In this document: positions 49,094 through 61,400 of the stretch, in pieces
Numbering within the stretch: the stretch's first letter is position 1
Layout of the letters: each line of letters opens with the position of its first letter
Assembly (NCBI GenBank): GCA_949752745.1
Contig: OX457026.1
Span: forward strand, 76,867,275 to 76,931,274
Direction of reading: 5' to 3'
DNA length: 64,000 nt
DNA from: Protula sp. h YS-2021
Lineage: Eukaryota > Annelida > Polychaeta > Sabellida > Serpulidae
Position numbers and translations under genes: made by a program
The notes under the pieces: model-generated
The model's database searches: none
What the model was told of the DNA's origin: nothing
What the model saw: only the letters and a program-made list of their open reading frames with translations

Positions 49094-49626
49094 GCCCTGC
49101 CTGAAAAATGTCAGCGGGACATATAGTGTTTGATTTGTGCATCTGTCCGTCCGTCTGTCTGTGTGTACATTACGCTTTAGGTACCAAGTTTTGTGGATCG
49201 CACTGTAGCGTAGCTATTTGGCCGGCAACTTTTTTGTTTTTGGGATATTGTTTCTAAAATGTTGAAGTTGTGCAGGACGTCGTCCTTTTGCCCGACGAGG
49301 CGTTTATTCGGTCGGAATTAGGGTTTGAACTTATTCAATTTTACTGTAGTTAGATGTTTTATATACAATGTTTTGTGGATCGCACCTCATTCTGCATATT
49401 TGTTTGGTGATTTATTTGTTTATAGATTATTGTTTCTAATATACGTCGTCCGTTTGTCGGCGTTTATTCGGTCGAAGTTGGCCTTTGAACTTTTACTACA
49501 GTTAGGTGTTCGTTACTCCGTGCTTATTCATCTTTCTTCAAGAAGAATCACATCCCTCAAACTAAGATTATATCATTGACTATCCGCCAGGCGGGGCATT
49601 CGTGCTCCGATCGGACACACCTCTAG
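49094..49626 (+). mobile_element. Hairpin-headed element E6 with CTAG end
   Basis: The left arm GCCCTGCCTGA (49094-49104) follows TTTTTTAT and can pair imperfectly with TCAGCGGG. A CCGTCCGTCTGTCTG run (49147-49162) and two diverged units of about 180 bp follow (TTTTGTGGATCGCAC, GGCGTTTATTCGGTCG). The right subterminal CAGGCGGGGC (49588-49597) pairs with the left arm at 9 of 10 positions. Then come hairpin GTG-TCCGATCGGA-CAC (49602-49618) and CTAG (49623-49626), as at Helitron 3' ends. Confidence 0.68.
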
Positions 49627-50611
49627 TTTTTGTCTAGAAAGGTTTCGGAATCTGAAAAAAAACATTGGCTTGTCTGCAAAGGAAAAGCAAACCAAAATCA
49701 GGCTGAGAAGTTTTTAAAATTCTAAATTTACCACAGTTTTGAACTTCCAAACGTCACTAACAGACAAAATCGGTGCACTCTTCACAGACTAGTTAATTTT
49801 TATTTTTCTGGTTTTTTAGGTTGTTTTCATAAAAATGTCAGTTTTGTCCTTTTTTGTAATGCCAATATCCAAGCATGAACTAAGTAAATAATTATTAATA
49901 AATCGAAGAAGAAATTGTTTTTTTTTTTTGTCTGTTTTCAGCGTGGTGATTGTTTTGGCCTGGCATTATGTCCCTAACCATTAAATTATGTGTGGAAAAT
50001 AATGTTTTTAGATGACTGAAGTGATAATAAGCCCTTCATTCTACGCGTGTCTTGTAAATAAACTTCAGAGGCCGGATTAAAAGAGAACATTATGTTTTCG
50101 GCTGTCAGTACATATCTCGTGTCTGCAATTATTCTGTGCAATAAAGATTTATAAACAGACGCTCAGAAGCACAAATAAGTCCTTTGTATTCGCTCGATAT
50201 CAATGTTATAATTGTACTAGACCAACGTTTATTTTGATTGAAGTGCAAAAACCAAAAAAACGAAGGATCCATGTCATTTATAGTGTTAGTTTGATGCTGT
50301 AAATTTCAAAGCAAAAGCCAATTTTTTGTTCAATAAAAAGACCTCAAGTGTCATTGAGAACAAACAGTGTATAGGATATTGATCTGTGATTATTCCAGAC
50401 CGCTTTTGTGCTTCATTGCCACACACTAAAGAATTTAGCCATGGCTGAAGGCACAAAAGTAAACTGTTCTCATATTTAACTCAGTTAAGACGTAAACAAC
50501 TTCGTGACAAACATTAAATTTATTTAGTTGTAAGAGTAACTATAGTCCCCGTGCTCCATGGTTTTATTGTCAATCTTTGGATATTTTTGAAGTTTGTAAG
50601 GCGTTTTAGAC

Positions 50612-52413
50612 ATGAAGATTTACAGGATTTTTAGGCCTTTCTCTCTCTGTATTGGTGTGTTGCTGATTGTAGCCGTTTGTGTACTCGGCCAGGATTCACC
50701 AGCAGGTAATTTAAATTTCATTTATGATTTCAAGCCGTCCTGTGAACACAAAAATAAACACGCAGGTGGGATTTTTATAAATTTCTTGTACCGCCAATGT
50801 TTAATTAATATGTTTACAATTACGTAACATCAATACAATTACGTAACATCAATAATTGATAGATGTACAACATTAAAGAAGAATTACATCACACATATTT
50901 ATGAGAAAGGTGTACTCGGCCAGGATTCACCAGCAGGTAATTTAAATTTATTTTATCCCATCTGTGATCCCAGGTGTCTGTGAATAATGGGGCGTAAGTT
51001 TGTGGATGTGCCCTAGAAAGTTCAAGTTCACGGGTCGAACATAAATATTCGTAGTATAATTTTTTTTAGCCTTCGAAAAATAGACTTAGCAACTGTCATT
51101 GTTTGTACTAAAGCACATTTTGATTCATCGGTTATGCACCGTGCTTGAGGAATTAAGAATATATACTGCAAAGAATCTGTCAAAAAAAAACAAAAAAACA
51201 AAAAACAAAAAAAAACAAACAAACATTTGGTGTAATCTTGGTTTCGTGTCGAGTGCAACGAACTGATAGGACAACAGGATTGTAACACACATACAGAAAA
51301 AAACGACGCATATATGCACTGAGATCACTTGATAGCGATGTCAATAAGGAAGTCGAAACCTTCAGTCTGCGAAAAGCAAGGCATGGATCATATGGTATTT
51401 AACGCCTAAGTGCCTGGTTTTGATGTTGGAGAGGATCGGTTTTGCTCAGCCAGGGACATTAATACTGTTATTCTTTCTCAAACATACACTCCCTAACCTC
51501 CGCTGGTAGAGTTTCTTCATTGTAATGATCTGTGTAAGGGGCACTAAACTATTGCTAGTTTTAACGTGCGTGCAGGGTGTGACGTCACGGATTGCGGGAA
51601 TGGTGGTTCCTGTGTTACAACGGCAGATGGCGTGTCGTGTGCTTGTCAACAACACTTTACTGGTGACCATTGTCAAAGTATGGAGTATTTTATGTATTAA
51701 AATTAAAACTTTCAAACCCCGATTATTTTGGAGTGCAAAACAAAAATGACTAATAAGTTCAGATTAGATTAAATATAATTGATAGATTAAAGCTTGGAAC
51801 ACTGAATTGAATAAAATGAGCATAAATTACGTAGCTGAGAATGCCCGGTATTTCCCTAAGTTTTTTTTTAGTTTCTCAATAATTAACTTAATATCTTGAA
51901 TATCGTAAACATCTTAAATTTAACTAATGGGTATATAAGAGGTTGTACAAAGTTTACTCTGGAAAATATAACTAAAACATTAAAAAATTGTAAGGTTTTT
52001 TTCAGTATATCAAAAACACAAGCATACAAACGTGTAAGAAGTCAACAATTTCAAATTTAAGGTGTTGTGTTCCCGAGTGGTTTGTCCTTTGCTGTTGTCA
52101 ATGAAGATGAGCTGGATGCAGCCACTGCCGGCAGCTATCAAGATGTCCTGAATACCGGTACTCTGTTGCTATGCGACAAGCTTGTATGCGTAGTACTTGC
52201 GGAAAATAGTTTTTAAAGTCAGTAATAAGAAATAGCATAAACATAAAATAGCAAGTCCGGTGAAATAGTTTCAGAAGAAATTACTTAATGCAGTTTTAAA
52301 ACACAATTCCAGAAGAAATCACTGGTCACAATTTTAATGAAATTTTGTTGCATTTGATAATGGAACGCATTTACTTTATAACAAAAATAAAAATAATAAC
52401 ATTAGTAACCTTA

Positions 52414-52455
<42 letters not shown>

Positions 52456-55400
52456 GTGACAACGACAATAAAAATAATAATAATAATAGTAGTATTAGTA
52501 GTAGTAGTAGTTGTAGTAGTAATATTAGTAGTAGTAGTAGTAGTAGGAAAAGCCTAACGTAAAACGAAGTGTGCAGATTGTATCTCTGTGCACAGGGAGC
52601 TCATTGCTGAATATAAGCGTAGTAGAGAGAGACTTGCGATTGTCACTGAACACTGCAGCGGGTCAGTTTATGTACGAGGATGAGTCATACTTCCGGATCC
52701 ATCCCACTGTTGTCCAGTGTCTACAGCGGGTCATTACATATATGAAAAACAGAGAAGGCATCGATGTAAGCAGCCTCTTGGTGATTTTTCTTTAGAAATG
52801 GAAAACAGTCTTTTATTGGTCAGTCTCTGGACTGTTTTAAATTAAATATCAAATGTTCTAACAAACGTATATAAGGCATGAAAATCCAGTACAATTGTTG
52901 TTAACTCGGAAAAACCCAGTATCATCGATAAGTACTGTTGTTTCTGTGAATAGACTTGCTCAGTACTGTTTCAAACAGCCCTGTAGATATTGTGAAATGA
53001 TCTTTCATTTAAAGGGAAATGCGGGTATCTCACCTACAATTGAGATTTCCTTCATACTTTCACAGTTTAATGCTTTCAGGGTATACGTTCAAAAATTGAG
53101 AAGAAAAAGGGGGGTCACCGATATTATAAGAGAAATAAAGGCACTGAAAGGTGGCGTACTTTTACTATAGAAATCATTGGGAAAACCAAGAAATTTCAAT
53201 AAAAATGCAAAATTCACACATAAATACAATTGACAATTGCCTCATTTTTTCCCTGTTTGAAGAACACCTCATACGAAATGTTTTAAGCAAATAAAAATAT
53301 ATGTCACCGTGTCAATAAGAGAATTGTACAAACTTTTTTGACAAAATCCCATTGACTCAATGGATAAATGGTGAAAACAGTGTAATATGATTTTAATGGA
53401 CAATACATCAACACAGGCCTTTCTAGGAACAAAATATTAATACAGATCATTTCTGGACCCGACCTTATTTCCCTTTGAATAGAACTTTTCCATCTAGACG
53501 GATTTAGTAGTTATTTATACTGTGTAAACATGGATTCAAACTCAGTGATATTCAATGTAATGCGCATTTCGGTCGCTAGATGGCGCAGAGATACCTGCAT
53601 TTCCCTTTAAAAATAGTTTTTTTGTAGTAATTAACCAGTGATTTTAAAACAAGATTATTATCTGACACCAGAAGAAGTGGTAAGAATGTGTAAGCATGGT
53701 GTTCTGTATGCGCATTGGTCCAGTTTGCCATTAAAATATAATTATACTGTTTTTGGTGTTCATAGGTGAGGATATTGCGCGGTTATTTACCACACTCACA
53801 AGTCAACGGTGGCTTCATTGTGGATAACTACGCGGCGGCGGGGACGGGCGTCATCGTGACGTCACCAGCTAGCCCGGACACGGAAACACTGATGAAGATT
53901 GTAGATGCTTCGCTCATGTTTTGCGCTACGGACTTGTTCAGTGTAAGCAACAGATTGTCACGATAGTATAACCTGGCGCTTAAAATGGCGGTTGTTGATG
54001 AAACCGCGGGTTAACGGGTGTTAAAAGCAACAGAACAAGACCAGACAACTTTCTGATTCTGCAAAAAAAATAATAACAATATTAATAATAAAATAGACGT
54101 ATTTATTAAGCAAGCGTTCTTGTACACATTTTATGTTTGTTTTTGATTTCACACCCTCTCAGAGCGAGCGACGTTATCTGGGAGTGGTACTGATGGGGGA
54201 GAGCGTACACGTGCATATGACCGCCCAGGGGGACACAGCTCCCCATTTCTCTGTACACGGAAATCCGGATTACACGGATGCCGCGTTCCAGACTCACTGC
54301 CAGGATAAAATCAATCAAGTTTTAGGTTAGATCTTGGACTTAAACTTGCTTTTCCAGTTCTCGTAGCATATTGTATTCTTAAGCATTGTACCTGATTGAT
54401 GCTTGTTATTAAGTGTCCTGCATTAATTTAAAATCATGTGTGCAAAAAATTTTAATAATGGTTTATTAGCATCGTTAGTTGGCATTACACACACTTAAGA
54501 TGTTTAAACAAAACATTTTTTCCTTGTTTATTTCCTTGCGTCCAATGGGATGTTGTGATCTACGGTGAACTGGTTTATTTTCCGAGTTTTTTTTTCTTTT
54601 TTCTTTTGGCCAAACTAGCTCCCGTTAGAGAAGCGCGATGCAGGAACGTGACGGTTCTTGAATCCGGCGACGTGTATCCTACCGGTGCTGTGTCGCCCGA
54701 GAGCGTGGTGGGCTCCAGTGACAGCGATCACGCCGACAGCAGTGACTATTTTCAAAAGTACGTTAAAGTGAAAAAAAAAATACATTGGCCAGTATCAGAG
54801 TGAGCCGTCAATACCTTCAGTCTGCCTTCTGATAAAAATAAGACATTTGCGAAATATGCGGAAAACCAAAGAAAAAAGTAAACAAACGAACAATGGATTA
54901 TGATTCTGTTTGTAGTTTAGTTGTGTACCCAGGAAGTGACGTAGGAGTATCAGGCAGGATACTAATGGCACCAAGGATGTATGACGTCATTCGCAAACTG
55001 CAACACTACGTGACCACAAACACGTCGAATGCCGGTAAGAAATTTTTGTAGGCTGATTCTTTGCATACTTGTTGCTCATTAAAAATTTACTGTATTTACT
55101 TGACAAACATAACTTAAAAACTTTCTGTAAACAGAATCAGTCGTCAAGAGACGTGCATAAACTGATAAAAAACGATTAAAATACTTCGGTGGAATTTACG
55201 TTGCAAGTCTTGGATATTAACTAACGTTGATTTCCGACAATCCCGTTTTCGATTCTTTCCACCTTTTAACCACGATTACACCCCATTTCCGACCCACAGA
55301 TTCGCTGCGGATCATCCGCCTGCACGACGATACAGGTCCCGGCCTGCACGTGGAGAGCAGGGCTGCGGAAATAAAGCTGGCGAGCGATGACGCGTCCCTG

Positions 55401-58400
55401 CTCGGCCTACTGTCGCTCTTCGCCATGTGCTCGGGAGCCGATTACGTCAGGCATGACGGTAAGCTGTAGAACACTATAGTAAGCTAAAGACGATAAGCTG
55501 TGTAACAGGAAGTTAAGCTATATAACATAATAGTAAGCTGTATAATACCGTGGTGAGTCGTATAACGAGACTGTAAGCTATTTAACACAATGGTAAGTGG
55601 TGTAAAACGATGGTTTGTGGAGTAAGACCGTGGTAAGCTGTATAACAGATGTGAAGTTGTATAACAGGATGGTAAGCTGTGTAACACGATGATAAGATGT
55701 ATATCACGACGGTAAGCAGTATAACAAGATGTTACGCTGCACAACAATATAGTAAGCTGTATACCACGATGGTAAGCTGTATAACACCACGGTAAGCTGT
55801 ATTAAAAGAAATAATAATAAGTCTAAGACGAAGAAATAATGCCGTTATAATTAATAGTTTTAAACATATGGATCCAGATAATTGTGTCGTTATAAGCTGC
55901 ATGTCGTTGTATTTGATGTCGTTATAAAGAAGTTCAGCTGCACTTTGTTAGGAAAGTATTCGGTGTCGTTATAAAGAGGTTCGGCTACACTTTGTCAAGG
56001 AAGAATGTAATGTATGTGATAAACATTATTGCCTCATTAGAGCTAAATAGAACCATGTTGACCTACATATAAATTACCCAGAGTGCATCTGTGGAACGCT
56101 GAGAACAATTTCGTCGAAAGGTTGCATTTGTCGCATATCAGTGATCAGAGCTACAATCATCTTCTGTTTTTGTATTGTCAGAAAAAGTTATTTTTCTTTG
56201 TTATCTTCAGTAACATGGGTAGTTCTCAAATGATTTTTCTTCCAGAACGTTGATATGATAATACTGTCTGTTTTTCAGACGTCTCTGAAAAATAAAATAT
56301 GCAAATTAGATCCGCGAAAAGGTTCAAGACATTTTCTCCGAATGTTTGTATTGGATCTTTTTCTCGAAGGACCGAGAATCTTGATTTCTAATATATGAAA
56401 TTCTATGAAATTCTACAGACACGTCAATTTATGTGGCTGTGAAGAAACAGTCTACAATCAGAGCCAGGAATGCTGAAGTGACTTTTGAGAATTCTGCGGC
56501 CCTATTAGCTGTTAATCCGCCGCAACAAAGCGCTCAGATACACCTAGTGGGTGAAGAAGGAAATTTCCCGATCTTCGACTCGGATTATCAGGTGAGTATT
56601 TTATTTTATTACTCATATTGTTTTTTTTTTCAAATATACGTTGCTGAGTATTGCTTTATTAGTAAGGAAAATAGCATATGCAGAACAATTCTTCAGTACT
56701 TTTATTGTGCAATGAAAAATATTTAGGTTTAGAATCTATATTGTACAAAATTCGAATTATCTTAGGAGTGAAGGTTGATTTGCAAGGATTTTTATATTTA
56801 GATAATAATAACATAACTTTCTACCAGCAAGGTAAAGTGTGAAAAAAAATGAAAGTAATAACCAAGTATATAGTGTATTGTTTTGCTGAATCTCTGGACC
56901 TGATTGAACAAATCTGAACCTTTATGGATGCCGCATTGCGTGTAATTTAAGTCATTTCTTTGTTATTGTTTCAAGTATGTACGCACATATTTGTACATGT
57001 AGAAATCTCCACTAATTGCACTCATTTAAAAAAACGTTTTTGAAAAGACCGAAAGCGTTGAAAAAATTCTCAACGTACTCTGCCATACATGTGGTTATTC
57101 AACGATAATGACAGGTGGAGGAACTGGTCGGAGTCGAGACCATTCTCGGCATATTTGCCTCGGAATCCTCTCGCTATTTGAGGCTGGATCCAGTCATCGC
57201 AGGCTGCTATGATAAACTAGTGCTTTATGACCAGAAGTGGAACGACGGTGGTATGAATTAGTACATTATAGATTTACATTTACAGAAAAGTTTTGCAGGC
57301 GAATATTTTGCAATGAGTTGAAAGGCACATATTATTTGATAGCTGAAAATTTCTGATTCTGAAGTAAAACGTTAACAACTGATAGCCCTTCTGAACTTTA
57401 CATATATTTATGGTTTTAAACATTTCAGCTGAATTTATCGCTCAACTGAAATACTGTTGGGCGAGCGAAAAAATAAAAGGTCGTTCGAATACGTTTCAAA
57501 TACCGTATATGCTTCTTTAAGGATGATTTTTTTTATTATCCTCCGTGAAACGGAGGGATATAGTTTTGAACTTTTCGGTCCGTCCGTCTGTCCGTCTGTC
57601 CGTCTGTCACGCTTCAGTCTCACGCGCCTACAGGCCACATTAATACATGGATTCGGTTCAAATTTTGTACACGGCTTCTCTGGAACCTTCCGCAGTGCAG
57701 TGACCAAGAATTTTCCGGATCGACCAAAAATTGACAAAATGGCGGACATTTGAAAATTGGCACTGGACTTAGCGTATATACGGCAGTCTCACGCGTCTAC
57801 AGGCCACATTAATAGACGGATTCGTTTCAAATTTTGTACACGGCTTCTCTGGAACCTTCCGCAGTGCAGTGACCAAGAATTTTCCGGATCGGCCAAAAAT
57901 TGACAAAATGGCGGACATTTGAAAATTGGCACTGGGCTTAGCGTATATACGGCAGTCTCACGCGTCTACAGGCCACATTAATAGACGGATTCGTTTCAAA
58001 TTTTGTACACGGCTTCTCTGGAACCTTCCGCAGTGCAGTGACCAAGAATTTTCCGGATCGGCCAAAAATTGACAAAATGGCGGACATTTGAAAATTGGCA
58101 CTGGACTTAGCGTATATACGGCAGTCTCACGCGTCTACAGGCCACATTAATAGACGGATTCGTTTCAAATTTTGTACACGGCTTCTCTGGAACCTTCCGC
58201 AGTGCAGTGACCAAGAATTGTCCGGATCGGCCAAAAATTGACAAAATGGCGGACATTTGAAAATTGGCACTGGACTTAGCGTATATACGGCAGTCTCACG
58301 CGTCTACAGGCCACATTAATAGACGGATTCGTTTCAAATTTTGTACACGGCTTCTCTGGAACCTTCCGCAGTGCAGTGACCAAGAATTTTCCGGATCGGC

Positions 58401-61400
58401 CAAAAATTGACAAAATGGCGGACATTTGAAAATCGGCACTGGACTTAGCGTATATGCGGCAGTCTCACGCGTCTTCAGGCCACATCAATAGACGGATTCG
58501 TTTCAAATTTTGTACACGGCTTCTCTGGAACCTTCCGCAGTGCAGTGACCAAGAATTTTCCGGATCGACCAAAAATTGACGAAATGGCGGACATTTGAAA
58601 ATTGGCACTGGACTTTATATATACGGCAGTCTCACGCGTCTACAGGCCACATTAATGAATGGATTCGTTTCAAATTCTGCACACGGGCTCCCTGGGACCT
58701 TCCGCAGTGCAGTGATCAAGCATTTTCCGGATGGGACTTGACAAAATGGCGAATTTCTCAAAATCGGCGCTGTACTTAGCGTACCTACGACAGTCTCACG
58801 CGAATAGTTAATGGTTAATGGATTGATCCGTCTAAATGTTAGACACTACGTCGACTTACATCCTTCCACTTGTAAATTTTTTTTTGCGTAGTCAACACGC
58901 AACAGCCTTACACAAACCATATCCCCCACGGGGGATAGACGTACTCCTCGAGACGTAGTCAAGTTCTAATAAAAATCATTTATTTCTGTTTCAGTTCTCG
59001 TTCCAATTAGCGTTGTCAGGGGTTACATGAGCAGACAAGATTTTGCGGCTAACACTCCTGACGCTATGGAGATGGCTCATTTGAAAGGCGTTGCCATGGT
59101 GATTAGATATGGCGATAACGTCACTGCTGGAGAATTTGCTGCTAGCAATGGATTGGAATTTACCATGAGACGTCTTGGTGAAAACGCCGTTAAGGTAAAT
59201 TAGGCATGCCATAACTGCAGTCATCCCAAGCGTTATCAGATACGGAAATACTCTTCTCTTCTAGTGATTTCAAAACGTAATATATATTTGAATTGTTTTT
59301 ATAAATGAGTTATTTTTTGTAAAATGCAGATATGCGGTGCTCTGTTTAACGAGAAGAAACAGCAGTACATCGGGGTACAGGTGTCGGCAGAGGGTGTCTA
59401 CATTGATCTTAGAGACGACTTTTGGTTTGACATAGAAGAGTCTTTTCTGCCTGTAAATGTCAGTGAGGGAACGTACGAAGCTTCCATGGAAGAACTCTTT
59501 GCCAATGCTCTAGGTAAAATGTTAACTATTGTTGTACCTAATAAACTCAAGTACAGTAACACTTCAGTTTGTGAACTTTTTTAAACTGGTGCATCAGTGT
59601 GTACATTCTCTGCACAACCATCACGTTTTTGTCTGAAGTTAAGTGGTCAGCTCAATAAAATTACCGCTAGTACGCGAAGAACCCGATCATAAGGACCAGT
59701 TTTATCGATCCATTTTTGCGTAAATTCGGTATATATGTCAACAAATATGGCCACATTTGTGCTATCCGGAAACTCCATCCAGGCAACACACAACAAACAG
59801 TATTTTTACTGTATCATTTTAAATTTACAGTCATGTTGTAACGCCATTCAATCGTTGGCGTATTTGATGGTAACTTAACACTGTAATATACTTGTGGATG
59901 CAATAATGTATCTAGCGTTCTGTTGCACTTGATCAGATGGCCGAGTAGTGAACCCAGAGCTACCCGTCAAGGCCTGCCAGAGAGACCACGCCCCGAAAGT
60001 CAAGTCTGTGGACTTCCGCTACGAGCACCCCGCCCATATCGCCCGTAGGAGGCGACGTCGCCAGGTGGGCGAGGGGGAGGAGGACCAGGGCTGCGTGCCC
60101 ACCAGGGACACGGCATTCTGCCGGCAGACGCAGCCCCATAGGGAGGCTCAGGTAGAGATCCCGCCAAAAATGCTTAGTTTGCCTGAAGTATTGGTTTAAA
60201 ATCGCTCGTCATTTGTATATGACCTTTTTTCTAAGGTGAATTGCCTAGTGTTAAATGTGTTTATTCATTGCTTGAATATATTTGTACGTTTCTGCGGCTG
60301 CTACAACTTTGGTCTAATTGAATTTTACATAAACCTGGATAAAATGTAAATTACTGGTACCTGCAGGCTTTTAGTGAAAAAAAAACAACTCGGAAAAACT
60401 TGAAATATATTATTTGAATAAAGAGCATTTGGTAGAGCTGAATAAGGCTTCGTCTTTCCGCCAGATTGAACACCTTTGGAAACAGTTTAGCAGGAAGCAT
60501 TTCTATCACGACGAGCAGGAACTAAGACATGCCTTGGAGGGCTGCTTTGGTGACTGTGGCACTTGTTTGCTGGGTAAGATGCGTATTTTTATGCAATGTT
60601 TAATTATATAATTCCCATAGATAAAAAAATCTTAACCTGACTTGTTTGCCTGTGCATTTTAACAGGATTCTTATGGTGAAGCGGCAAGTACCGTGTTTTT
60701 AAGTTAGAGTAGTATGCTGTAGGGGAGGTCTGTTTTATTTAAGACGAGGACGTTGTTGCTCAACAGCCAACCTCTACGGCGGTTTGGTCTGTTGTATACA
60801 ACACTTTTTTACTCGTCAGACTCACTAGGGATTCCACGAAAATGGTACTCATAAAGTGAGAAACTACTTATTGAAATATCCATCCGCTGTGTGTTTGTAC
60901 ATAAATTTCATCAAAGGTCAGCTGTGATAGAACAACATACACGAGGGTTACACTGCAGGAGAGGTGTCTTTATTTTAATGCGAGAGTTTTACTGTAGGGG
61001 AGGTGTCCATATTTTAATACGAGAGTTATACTGTAGGGGGGAGGTTTCTTTGTTTTAACGTGAGGGTTATACTGCAGGGGAGGTGTATGAAGACAAGACG
61101 GAGCACTGCAGTAACCTGCTGCACTGGCTGCCTTTCGAGCTCATGAACGAGGCAGAGAATAGCACGCATTTGTACGACACCAGAAGCTCGGCCATGAAGC
61201 GCCACGCGTGCCTGGGCGACGGCTACCAGTGCATTTTTAATGCCCCACTCTATGCTATACTAGGTAAGGCCTTGTATTTTGTAGATGTATGGTAAGAATA
61301 GGATGTTACAGAATACTTCTTCTCAGAGAAATATTCGCTCTTACTGAAGGGACTTAGAAGGGACTTAAATTCATTCCACTGTGCACACATGAAACGACTA

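Noticed and set aside
52345..52557. 70-codon Ile/Val-rich frame
   Set aside because: It is a translation of the AAT/GTA microsatellite.
54555..54618. T-rich frame upstream of exon 7 as coding
   Set aside because: It is the polypyrimidine tract before the acceptor at 54617-54618. Phase and protein continuity support the exon starting at 54619.
57457..58779. Frames such as MTKWRTFENWHW in the E7 units
   Set aside because: They are translations of the 171-bp repeats inside an intron.
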